Shown here piece after piece: positions 27,652-35,470 of a stretch of 64,000 nt of DNA (its first letter is position 1; each line of letters opens with the position of its first letter). The DNA is from RGIG4140 sp045638265 (lineage in GTDB: Bacteria > Pseudomonadota > Alphaproteobacteria > CAAHEQ01 > UBA3637). A program made the translations under genes and the position numbers. Location of the stretch: NCBI GenBank assembly GCA_045638265.1, contig JAZUBA010000050.1:1-64000 (forward strand). Direction: 5' to 3'. A model generated the notes under the pieces. The model did no database searches. It had not been told where the DNA came from and saw only the letters and a list, made by a program, of their open reading frames with translations.

Positions 27652-28224
27652 TTATATTTCAATGTCAGAAAACACAAATTCACTCACATATTTACCATAT
27701 TCTTCTACATATACTGCTTGACGGTTTGGACAAACCTCAGGATTAATATCAATATCTAATGTTAATTTTCTAGGTGTATCACAAGCATAACATTTACCAT
27801 ACTGACGTAAAGGTCTGTCTTTTGGACAATTAATACGTGAATAAAACATATCATAAGAAGTTTGAACAACCGTTCTATTAGGACATGGATTCTTATACTC
27901 TTTATTTTTCACAAAAATATCTTTCTCATCAGAACAATGGTAACAACTTCCGTCAGGTGTTTTTTGTGGTTTTTCAGGTGGACATTCTTTTAATACTGTA
28001 CCGCTTCCACTACCAAACCAAACACGTTTTCTGTTTGGACAAATCTTTAAAATATCTACATCGGGAACTTCACAATTAGAGCATTTAAAATGATAAATAA
28101 TTTCAGGTTCATCACAAGACATACACCCCAATATAGATGGTATTGGTGTTTCGGAAGGACATGGTTCAGCATAAACATGAATAGAAGTAATAAAAAACAT
28201 CACAATAAGGATATATTTACACAT
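27652..28224 (-). CDS. Secreted Cys-rich CPNR-repeat protein
   Basis: 190 residues with a signal peptide (about 1-19, ending VYA). Three Cys-rich units follow, each with CP...P......G.CY.C and a closing CPNR (ICPNRKRV, CPNRTVV, CPNRQAVY). The same unit builds the ectodomain of the pilin-like protein at 1-1383, so the two belong to one extracellular repeat family. About 20 Cys imply disulfides outside the cytoplasm. The pilin-like helix is absent, so it is probably soluble or periplasmic. No known domain comes to mind. Confidence 0.8.
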   Translation of the reverse strand: MCKYILIVMFFITSIHVYAEPCPSETPIPSILGCMSCDEPEIIYHFKCSNCEVPDVDILKICPNRKRVWFGSGSGTVLKECPPEKPQKTPDGSCYHCSDEKDIFVKNKEYKNPCPNRTVVQTSYDMFYSRINCPKDRPLRQYGKCYACDTPRKLTLDIDINPEVCPNRQAVYVEEYGKYVSEFVFSDIEI

Positions 28225-28375
28225 AAATAAAAACCTTTTAAAAATAAATTTACATGCAATACAGTATAAATTATAAATATAAAAAAGTAAATATTATTTT
28301 ACCTATACTGTTAGTTTCTTCTTTACTCTAATCAAAATAAATGCTATACATCAACAAAATAAAAGGTTATTTAAA

Positions 28376-28924
28376 ATGATTTATCTGATAAGGCACGGAC
28401 AAACCGATTGGAATTATCTCAAAAAAATACAGGGACAATCAGATATTCCTTTGAATGAAACAGGCAAAAATGAGGCATATGAACGAGGACAACAACTTTG
28501 TTCATATCCCATAGACAAAATTATTTCTTCTGATTTATCACGAGCAAAAGAAACAGCTGAAATTATCAATGGATTTTTAAACTTACCCATCCGTTTTGAT
28601 TCAAGATTACGAGAAGTCAATTACGGTGATTTACAAGGTGTTTTTAACAAAGATATCTCCAAACAAACATGGGAAATTTTTAATAATGAACCTCACAAAC
28701 TCAATGCTGAATCTTTTGAAGATGTATATCTCCGAGTTAAATCTTTTTTTAATGAAATTGATATGTCAAAAAACACACTACTCGTTACACATGGCGGTTT
28801 TATCCGAATGGCATTATATTTTGCTGAACATCAAGATATCTTTCAAAAGGATGTCTATGAAAAAACATATCAATTTTTAGAGATTCGCAATACAGATATA
28901 TTTAATTACTTGACAAACTTTTAA
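28376..28924 (+). CDS. Histidine phosphatase family protein (GpmB/CobC-like)
   Basis: 182 residues. The catalytic RHG motif is at the N-terminus (IYLIRHGQTDWN), with the acid/base region LREVNYGDLQG and the second histidine in LLVTHGGFIRM, all typical of the branch-1 histidine phosphatases. These act on small phosphorylated metabolites; the substrate is not predictable. Divergent from the CPNR protein, it precedes the third pilin-like gene by about 40 bp in the same direction, possibly in one transcript. Confidence 0.88.
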   Translation: MIYLIRHGQTDWNYLKKIQGQSDIPLNETGKNEAYERGQQLCSYPIDKIISSDLSRAKETAEIINGFLNLPIRFDSRLREVNYGDLQGVFNKDISKQTWEIFNNEPHKLNAESFEDVYLRVKSFFNEIDMSKNTLLVTHGGFIRMALYFAEHQDIFQKDVYEKTYQFLEIRNTDIFNYLTNF

Positions 28925-28965
28925 AGATTTTATAGCATGAATCAGTCATAATGAAAGGACAACTC

Positions 28966-30738
28966 ATGAATTTATTGAACAATCAAAATAACACTGTATA
29001 TCCCAAAACAGTATCAAAAATGAATAATGAATCTGGACGTAGTATGGTTGAAATATTGGGTGTTTTAGCCATAATTGGGGTTCTTTCGGTCGGAAGTATC
29101 TCAGGATACACATATGCCATGAATAAACGTCATGCAAATGAATTGTTCAACGAGGCCAATCAACGGGCAAACATTGTTTCCGGACAAATTATGTTTGGTA
29201 ACGCACCATCATTAAGTGAATTTAAAAGACAAAATTTCGGATATGCTTTTTTTGATAACAATGTATACAACACGGCCGGTACGGCAACATGGAATGAAGC
29301 GGATAAATCATTTGCTTTAAAATTAACAAACGTAAATAAATATGTGTGTCAAAATTTAAAAAGTATGGTTAGTGATATTGTTCAAGGTTTCAGCCCTTCT
29401 GACTGTCAGGATAATGCAACGGTTTTATTAATGTATAATAACGATTTAACTGCTACCGAAATTGAAAAAACAGATGCCAATGAGGCAGATTGTTCGGCTT
29501 ATCCCGGAACAAAATCTAGTAATCAGGGCGGTTTTGCGGGATTAGCTGCCGATGATGTATCTCTCTGTAATTGTCAATTACGTCATAAATGGAACAGTGA
29601 AACAAATACTTGTGAGGCGTTAGGTGAAAACGAGTGTATCAGTTATACGGCTCAAGAATGTCCGGCAGGACAATTCTGCTCTTTTGATGATTCGGCAAGT
29701 TGTAATAGTTGTACAGATATAGGCGGTGGTACCTGTTCCGAAGGTGTCGGAACCTGTAAACCGCTTACAAACGGAACAAATGTATCAGCTATAACAGACG
29801 GTTTTGATGGATTGTTAACCGGCACCAAAATGAATTGGTGGACGGCAAACAGTTGGTGTATCGCTCATGGTATGCAAATACCCTCGGCATCAGAATTCGG
29901 CTGTATATCGGATAGTAACAAAGTATCCGGTTGGGATTGTGATTGGAGTAGATTTAAAGCTGGTGGTCGTTTAAGTTCATCCAACTGGTGGTTAGCTAAT
30001 GATCCTGATTGTCGGGCCCGAAATTTAAATGTTCCAAATTCTACCGTTGATTTTGATACACCCAAAAAAGAGCGTTGGTATAGTACATTATGTACCCGAG
30101 GCAGAGTTCAGGAAGAAGTATTTTCACAAGAAGGTGAATATTGTGTCAATACCAGTGATTGTGTCCCAGGATTGTTTTGCAATTCTGAAAACAGATGTCA
30201 ACAAAAATTAGATGATGGCGAAAATTGTACAGCTTCCGAAACATGTAAAAGCGGTCATTGCGGAAAAGCCGGAAACGGTTCAGACGTTTGCTTTACATCT
30301 TGTACAAGCTATACATCACAAGAGTGTGAAAGCGGATATTACTGTGCTTTCAATTATCCGCCCAGTTGTACAGAAAGCGGAACGGGAGCTTGTATGCCGA
30401 TTATTAACGGCAGTACATTGACAGCAGAAGTAGATGTTATTGATGGATTATTTATCGCCAAAACAATGAACTGGTGGAGTGCAAACAGTTTGTGTATTGC
30501 TCACAATAAACGATTGGTTTCTTTGGCAGATTTCGGATGTAATCCTGACCCTGACCGTGATTGTGATGACTGGAATAAATTTTTCAAAAACAACAGTCAT
30601 TTCAGAAATGGTGTTTCATGGTGGGTATCAAATTTACATACGTCCTGTGTTGGATATAATATAACCACGAACGGAAGCAGAGTGGATCGTGATACACACT
30701 TGGACAACAAAACTTATTACAGTGTTGTTTGTAAATAA
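28966..30738 (+). CDS. Pilin-like protein with duplicated lectin-like module
   Basis: 590 residues from the ATG at 28966 (GAAAGGACA upstream). A pseudopilin-type signal lies near residues 22-45 (SGRSMVEILGVLAIIGVLSV). The ectodomain has a duplicated module, about 220-375 and 440-590, each with a Cys-rich start (C.SYT.QEC), then MNWWTANSWCIAH or MNWWSANSLCIAH and a C-terminal WYS or YYS..C strand; the pattern resembles C-type-lectin-like folds. Between them lies a Cys-rich, Dickkopf/colipase-like stretch (GEYCVNTSDC, ENCTASETCKSGHCG). It lacks the 12-6-12 element of the other two pilin-like genes. A surface-binding role is inferred. Confidence 0.85.
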   Translation: MNLLNNQNNTVYPKTVSKMNNESGRSMVEILGVLAIIGVLSVGSISGYTYAMNKRHANELFNEANQRANIVSGQIMFGNAPSLSEFKRQNFGYAFFDNNVYNTAGTATWNEADKSFALKLTNVNKYVCQNLKSMVSDIVQGFSPSDCQDNATVLLMYNNDLTATEIEKTDANEADCSAYPGTKSSNQGGFAGLAADDVSLCNCQLRHKWNSETNTCEALGENECISYTAQECPAGQFCSFDDSASCNSCTDIGGGTCSEGVGTCKPLTNGTNVSAITDGFDGLLTGTKMNWWTANSWCIAHGMQIPSASEFGCISDSNKVSGWDCDWSRFKAGGRLSSSNWWLANDPDCRARNLNVPNSTVDFDTPKKERWYSTLCTRGRVQEEVFSQEGEYCVNTSDCVPGLFCNSENRCQQKLDDGENCTASETCKSGHCGKAGNGSDVCFTSCTSYTSQECESGYYCAFNYPPSCTESGTGACMPIINGSTLTAEVDVIDGLFIAKTMNWWSANSLCIAHNKRLVSLADFGCNPDPDRDCDDWNKFFKNNSHFRNGVSWWVSNLHTSCVGYNITTNGSRVDRDTHLDNKTYYSVVCK

Positions 30739-30767
30739 GCCTCTGTTTTTTTTAAAAAAAACCATTT

Positions 30768-30798
30768 GAACCTCGTTTTAAAAGCGGGGTTCTTTTTT
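30768..30798 (+). terminator. Intrinsic terminator after the lectin-like pilin gene
   Basis: GAACCTCG... pairs with ...GCGGGGTTC (30768-30792) and is followed by six T. Confidence 0.85.
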
Positions 30799-30981
30799 GT
30801 CATAAAAAACATCTCATTTCATTGAGGATTGCAATACATGACTCCCCTGTTGAGAATGTTCGCCTCGCTCATCCGCTCGTTTTACTCAGGACCGCCTTTA
30901 CATCTACTCTGCTTCTGCTCCGTGAACGGCCTCACGTTACTCCTATTAGTCTTTCCTTACCTCTGACACACATAAAAAAAT
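30799..30981. other. Unassigned intergenic stretch, GC-richer than surroundings
   Basis: About 180 bp between two terminators. The part at 30835-30930 is clearly richer in G and C than the flanks. An open frame crosses it but has no ribosome-binding site and runs through the following terminator and attachment site, so I do not call it a gene. It could be a small RNA or a remnant sequence; I cannot tell. Confidence 0.3.
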
Positions 30982-31008
30982 TACCCTTAATAAATAAGGG
31001 TATTTTTT
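30982..31008. terminator. Probable original terminator of tRNA-Thr
   Basis: TACCCTTA (30982-30989) pairs with TAAGGGTA (30995-31002), with T-runs on both strands. It lies directly 3' (minus strand) of the displaced tRNA end at 31010-31027, where the tRNA-Thr terminator would be before insertion. Confidence 0.75.
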
Positions 31009-31009
31009 A

Positions 31010-31027
31010 TGGTGCCGCTGGTGAGAA
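31010..31027 (-). repeat. Island attachment site, displaced tRNA-Thr 3' end
   Basis: 18 bp identical to the tRNA-Thr 3' end at 50065-50082. No tRNA body adjoins it. Confidence 0.9.
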
Positions 31028-31102
31028 ATTTAGAACTAACTTTTTGAAATAATTGAAAAATCTATAAATTTTCCGAATTTTACCCCTAAATTTTTGCTGC
31101 CG

Positions 31103-31114
31103 GTTACACGTCAC
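31103..31114. repeat. Subterminal inverted repeat, left
   Basis: GTTACACGTCAC, the exact reverse complement of 49980-49991, 75 bp inside the left attachment repeat. Such sites may bind the recombination proteins. Confidence 0.6.
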
Positions 31115-31145
31115 AAAGCACTTCAAAAACTAAAAAATTCATCAG

Positions 31146-31475
31146 TTAAATCTGCATCAAAGCAGTATATCCATTCTTGTCCTGAGTATTCACATCTGCT
31201 CCATATTGAATAAGTAGTTTTAAAACATTGGGGTATTTTCTGGATAGACAAGATAGCATAAGTGGTGTCCTGCCATCTTTGATTGGTTGGTTGATATCAC
31301 CACCCAGTTTAATCAATTCATTTATAAAAGATACTTGAAACTTTTTAGATACTGCCAGAGTAAATGGTGTCCAACCATATTCATTATAAGGAGCATTTAA
31401 ATCATATCCTTGATTGATGAGTTCTTTTATTTTGGTTAAATTTTGTTCTACGGCACGAATGACTAACTTATCCAT
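31146..31475 (-). CDS. Short ankyrin-repeat protein
   Basis: 109 residues comprising about three ankyrin repeats (LIN.GYDLNAPYNEYGWTPFTLAV, GGDINQPIKDGRTPLMLSC, GADVNTQDKNGYTALMQI in parts). No signal peptide. It lacks the ISAS N-terminal domain of the chromosomal array at 17-21 kb and is closer in layout to the other short island protein at 47120-47407. It is the last gene before the left island end. Function unknown. Confidence 0.8.
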   Translation of the reverse strand: MDKLVIRAVEQNLTKIKELINQGYDLNAPYNEYGWTPFTLAVSKKFQVSFINELIKLGGDINQPIKDGRTPLMLSCLSRKYPNVLKLLIQYGADVNTQDKNGYTALMQI

Positions 31476-31524
31476 TTTTGTTCCTTATACATGTGTGTAT
31501 GTACTTATTGATTAAAAAGTGTAA

Positions 31525-31893
31525 TCAATACTCTCCATTCCAAAAGAACACATTAGTGTCAAAATAGAATTTCCAAAGACCTTTTGGGCAATCTGTAAAG
31601 GGAATGTCTTGTTTAAAGAAAATGCCTTTTGTGTCTTCAAAGGTTATGGAGGCTTTATTGTCTTCATCAACGATAAGGTCTATAATGATAAAATCCTCAT
31701 GCATTTGTTTATAGTGGCGAGAAATACTTGCAATTAAATCCAATAACCAATAAGCATCAGCCTTTTCACAGAAGGTCTTTACTCCATCAGTATATTTGAA
31801 TGAATATTGGGGAATTTTATAATAGTTCTCTGTCCCATAACAATAGGACATAATGTGTTCTAAATCATTTGATTTAATTGTGGAATGTTGCAT
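31525..31893 (-). CDS. DUF6876-like small protein
   Basis: 122 residues. The string GTENYYKI...KYTDGVKTFCEKADAYWLLDLIASI followed by a C-terminal PF.DCP.GLWKFYFDTNVFFW resembles DUF6876, a small protein family of unknown function carried on mobile elements; assignment is by memory of the pattern. No membrane segment. An AAGGATT precedes the start. It lies alone between the short ankyrin gene and the Res gene of the restriction operon. Confidence 0.65.
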   Translation of the reverse strand: MQHSTIKSNDLEHIMSYCYGTENYYKIPQYSFKYTDGVKTFCEKADAYWLLDLIASISRHYKQMHEDFIIIDLIVDEDNKASITFEDTKGIFFKQDIPFTDCPKGLWKFYFDTNVFFWNGEY

Positions 31894-32025
31894 TTTAAAA
31901 ATCCTTTCAGGGTAGTATTCGTTTTTATCTAAATACTACCCTGTCGTACTTTTTATGCTTTGTCCGCAAAAAAATGCAACTTTGTTAAATTATTTTATAA
32001 ATGATTGATTATATAGAAAATTACA

Positions 32026-35000
32026 TCAACCCATCACTTTTTCCATCAGTTCTTTGTAATTACTAACAACATCATATTTGACTTCGTTGTTTGAAATGGC
32101 AGAAAAATGTTTCTTTGCACACGCAATTTTTGCTTTCTCTATATCTCTTAATTCCAACGAAGACATGCTTCCTTTTGTTTCAGCGACAAAATAAATGTGT
32201 TTAATGTCTTCTTTGTCAAAGGCAATTGCCCAGTCCGGATTATATTTGCCCACAGGTGTTGAAATATAAAACCCTTTTGGAAGTTTGGCATAAACAACCA
32301 CATTTTGTGCTTGTTCCAAGGCTTCTGCAAAATCTTTTTCAATCTTTGAATCATATAACAAATGATCGTAAATGTGTTTTTCCGTTGCAATAGTATTTAA
32401 TCCAAAACGTCCTTTTAGAGTTGGCTCAGTAAAGATTGAGGTATCATATTCTTTATCTTCTCCTTCATCAATTCGAGAATAACTGATATGTTGAATAATC
32501 AAAGTTGCCTTTTGTTCATTGATTAAATTACCAGCCTTAATGATAAATTCTTCCGGATTTGTTTGGAATTGTTCAAAGACTTCTTTGTTTATTCCTTTTA
32601 AGATATGTGTAATAGTTTCTCGGGTTAAACCTGTTTCATCAACTAATTTACCAATTAAATCGTATTTGATTGAAGTTCCGACAGCCGTTATTTTTTCTGT
32701 TTTTACTTGGTTTGCTTTTGTTTCAAAGGCAACACCATCAAACAAATCTTGCTTTGATTTAATGGATTTCATTGTCCCTGTTTTAATTTCAACCCGTATG
32801 CTTGACACTCTTAAATTTCTATTAAGTGCATCAACAGATTTTTCAACTAACTCTTTCCCTTCAAAATCAACAGCATAAATGGATTTTACATTTATTCTTT
32901 TCCAAAGGTTGATAAATTCTTGCTTTGCTAATGCTTTTTCATTTACTTTGATATTGATATCATTTTTACGAGCATCTTCGGGCATCATGCCTTTAACATC
33001 ATAAATCATATCTAAAATACGAACAACTCCATCTGAGCTGTCTTTGACTTCATCAGGCATAACAAGAGTGCCAGTTTTCTTGGCTTCATAATATTTGTCA
33101 GTCAATTCACCAGCTTTTATATAACCATTACAGATAAGCCCTTCGTAAATGGAAGTTGCCAAGTTTTCATCAATCGTTTGAACATTGCCATCTTTATCTT
33201 TCAATGTCTTTCCATTAAATAAGGAAACACTGACTTTCTTTGGTCTGTCTGTAATAATTTCAGCCAGTTCTTTTTGTAATCCTTTGGCAAAATCATTATA
33301 GGATTCATTGGCAATAACTGTCAAAATGTTGATATTATGGACATCTTCACCCAAAACCGAGGTATCCATTCTTTCACCATTTTGATTGACGGCAATACGA
33401 AGTCCTCGACCGACTTCTTGACGTTTACGAACTTCTGCTCCACTTTTCTTTAATGTGCAAATTTGGAACACATTTGGATTGTCCCACCCTTCTTTCAAAG
33501 CAGAATGTGAAAAGATAAAGCGAACATGTTCTTTTCTATCCAACAACCGTTCTTTGTTCTTCATAATCAAGTCATAAGCATCTGTATCAGCAGAAGATTG
33601 TTCTTTTTTATCTATTTTCCCATCAATAAAGTGCTTGCTTTTCTTATCAATGGAAAAATATCCTGCATGTGTTTCATGGGCAGAAATGTTTTTCAAATAT
33701 TTAATATATTCATTATCACCCAGTTCTCCCATGTAATGGTCTAATATGTTTTGATATTCTTCTTCAAACATATGTGCATAAATGCCTTTTTCATCTGATT
33801 GGGCATAATCCTTATATTTTACAACCTCATCAATAAAGAACAAGGAAAGGACTTTAATGCCTTTATAAAACAGTTGTCTTTCTCGTTCTAAATGGCTTTC
33901 AATAGTTTCTCTGATTTGAATACGTCTGATTTGGTCTGAATCTTCTGTTCCACCCAAGACTTGCCCGACAGAAATCTTGATTCCGTTTTTAAATTCAACG
34001 GTATTATCCCGTCCATCAATGCGAGAAACTGTATATCCTTTATATTCTTCTAAATTACAGGAATGTTCATAAAGGTTAAATCCTTCATTAACAATCTTTG
34101 TAATTTTACGAATGCCAGATGTTCCAGCGATATTAAATTCCAAAGATGCTGTCGGGGCTTTTGTGTTGGAAAGATTTAAGTTTGCCAAATATAAATATCC
34201 ATCTGTTCCGGATTGACCAGAAACAGAAATCCCCTTAACAGCAATCTTTTTAACTAATTTCTTATTATAGGCTTCCATAGCATCCAACCGATAAACCATG
34301 TTAAAGATACGGTCTTTTCTATGGGTTGCAGAATAACGAAGTGTCATCAAAGGATTAAACTTCTTCAACCCTTCTTTTGTTGCATCCCCTTCAACAGATT
34401 GAGGTTCATCAATAATCAAAATCGGATTTGTTTTAGCCAAAATATCCCTTGGTTTGCGGGAGCGAAACTCATCCAACTTCATATCAATTCTGCGGGCATC
34501 TTTCCCTTTGGCATTAAATGCCTGACTGTTGATAATCATCACATTGATATTGTTATCACTTGCGAATTGGTCAATTTGGTTCAAATGGGCAGAATTGTAT
34601 ATGAAAAACCTGATTTTCTTGCCATATTCTTCGGCAAAGTGGTCCTGTGTGATTTGAAAAGATTTATAAACACCTTCACGAATGGCAATACTTGGTACGA
34701 CAATGATAAACTTGCTCCAACCATAATGTTTGTTCAATTCATACATTGTTTTGATATAAGTGTATGTTTTACCGACACCTGTTTCCATTTCAACGGTCAG
34801 GTTATAAGTTCCCTCTAAACAATCAGAGGGCTTGATTAAGTTGGCTCGTTGGATTTGTTGGATATTGTTTAAAACTTGGGCATCATCCAAAACAACCTTG
34901 GCATTTTTAAATCCTGTATCATTCAAGGAATCAGTTAAATTCTGTTGTTTTGAATTGCTTACCCCTTTGTCTATCAAATAACTGACACCACTTTGATAAG

Positions 35001-35076
35001 GTTGCCCTTGAAAGACATCCACAATGGCTTTGGCTGCATCAGCCTGAAACTTTTGATGTTTAAATCTTAACTTCAT
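32026..35076 (-). CDS. Type III-like restriction enzyme Res subunit
   Basis: 1016 residues. Helicase motor: Walker A METGVGKTYTYIK, DExx-type IIDEPQS, motif V region GWDNPNVFQ and motif VI RQEVGRGLRI. The C-terminus has a PD-(D/E)XK-type nuclease (PDWAIAF then FVAETKG), as in type III Res subunits. With the Mod partner it would translocate along and cut unmodified DNA. It is the last gene of the operon. AAGGATAAAATAAG precedes its start. It is separated from mod by the repeat-flanked GIY-YIG gene, which is unusual since mod and res normally abut. Confidence 0.9.
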   Translation of the reverse strand: MKLRFKHQKFQADAAKAIVDVFQGQPYQSGVSYLIDKGVSNSKQQNLTDSLNDTGFKNAKVVLDDAQVLNNIQQIQRANLIKPSDCLEGTYNLTVEMETGVGKTYTYIKTMYELNKHYGWSKFIIVVPSIAIREGVYKSFQITQDHFAEEYGKKIRFFIYNSAHLNQIDQFASDNNINVMIINSQAFNAKGKDARRIDMKLDEFRSRKPRDILAKTNPILIIDEPQSVEGDATKEGLKKFNPLMTLRYSATHRKDRIFNMVYRLDAMEAYNKKLVKKIAVKGISVSGQSGTDGYLYLANLNLSNTKAPTASLEFNIAGTSGIRKITKIVNEGFNLYEHSCNLEEYKGYTVSRIDGRDNTVEFKNGIKISVGQVLGGTEDSDQIRRIQIRETIESHLERERQLFYKGIKVLSLFFIDEVVKYKDYAQSDEKGIYAHMFEEEYQNILDHYMGELGDNEYIKYLKNISAHETHAGYFSIDKKSKHFIDGKIDKKEQSSADTDAYDLIMKNKERLLDRKEHVRFIFSHSALKEGWDNPNVFQICTLKKSGAEVRKRQEVGRGLRIAVNQNGERMDTSVLGEDVHNINILTVIANESYNDFAKGLQKELAEIITDRPKKVSVSLFNGKTLKDKDGNVQTIDENLATSIYEGLICNGYIKAGELTDKYYEAKKTGTLVMPDEVKDSSDGVVRILDMIYDVKGMMPEDARKNDINIKVNEKALAKQEFINLWKRINVKSIYAVDFEGKELVEKSVDALNRNLRVSSIRVEIKTGTMKSIKSKQDLFDGVAFETKANQVKTEKITAVGTSIKYDLIGKLVDETGLTRETITHILKGINKEVFEQFQTNPEEFIIKAGNLINEQKATLIIQHISYSRIDEGEDKEYDTSIFTEPTLKGRFGLNTIATEKHIYDHLLYDSKIEKDFAEALEQAQNVVVYAKLPKGFYISTPVGKYNPDWAIAFDKEDIKHIYFVAETKGSMSSLELRDIEKAKIACAKKHFSAISNNEVKYDVVSNYKELMEKVMG

Positions 35077-35082
35077 CTTATT

Positions 35083-35418
35083 TTATCCTTCTTTAACTTC
35101 GTCATTGCGAGGAGCGAAAGCGACGTGGCAATCCAGTCCTAACAATGAAGCATATAAATCATTCCAATCTGGGTTCATTGTTTCTATAAGTTGTAATTTC
35201 TTTTTACGAGACCCTGCTTTTATTTGTTTTTCTCTTTGTATTGCATATCTAATATCTTCAAAAACTTCATAATATCCCAATTTATCAACCGAATACCTTT
35301 TTGTAAAACCGTCAAACAATTTGTGTTTATGTTCATACACTCTTTTAACTAAATCTGACGTAACACCGGTATATAATGTTCCATTTCTTTGGTTAAAAAG
35401 TATATATACATAAGACAT
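35083..35418 (-). CDS. GIY-YIG nuclease flanked by inverted repeats
   Basis: About 111 residues from the ATG at 35418; longer in-frame starts would be encoded by the flanking repeat. The GIY-YIG core is YVYILFNQRNGTLYTGVTSDL, followed by the Arg-bearing helix RVYEHKHK and Glu region YYEVFEDIRYAIQREKQIKAG, all typical of small URI-type GIY-YIG proteins. The last 15 residues (CHVAFAPRNDEVKEG) come from the left repeat. The gene sits between mod and res, breaking an otherwise tightly overlapped operon, and looks like an inserted cassette. Confidence 0.88.
   Translation of the reverse strand: MSYVYILFNQRNGTLYTGVTSDLVKRVYEHKHKLFDGFTKRYSVDKLGYYEVFEDIRYAIQREKQIKAGSRKKKLQLIETMNPDWNDLYASLLGLDCHVAFAPRNDEVKEG
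35100..35136. repeat. Left inverted repeat of the GIY-YIG cassette
   Basis: Starts CGTCATTGCGAGGAGCGAAA and ends GTGGCAATCCAG. Its outer 11 and inner 8 bases match, in reverse orientation, the repeat at 35441-35470. It overlaps the 3' end of the GIY-YIG gene. I recall related CATTGCGAGGAGCG-type palindromic repeats from many bacterial genomes. Confidence 0.75.
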
Positions 35419-35440
35419 ATTATTCATTTCAACTGACTTT

Positions 35441-35470
35441 CTGGATTGCTTCACTTCGTTCGCAATGACG
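35441..35470. repeat. Right inverted repeat of the GIY-YIG cassette
   Basis: Reverse complement reads CGTCATTGCGAACGAAGTGA then AGCAATCCAG. It ends exactly one base before the mod stop codon (35471). Confidence 0.75.

Noticed and set aside
30822..31052. Plus-strand 76-codon open frame
   Set aside because: Crosses a strong terminator and the attachment site, lacks a ribosome-binding site and has no recognisable family.
34321..34818. 165-codon plus-strand open frame
   Set aside because: Antisense to the conserved helicase part of the Res gene; composition follows the complementary strand.
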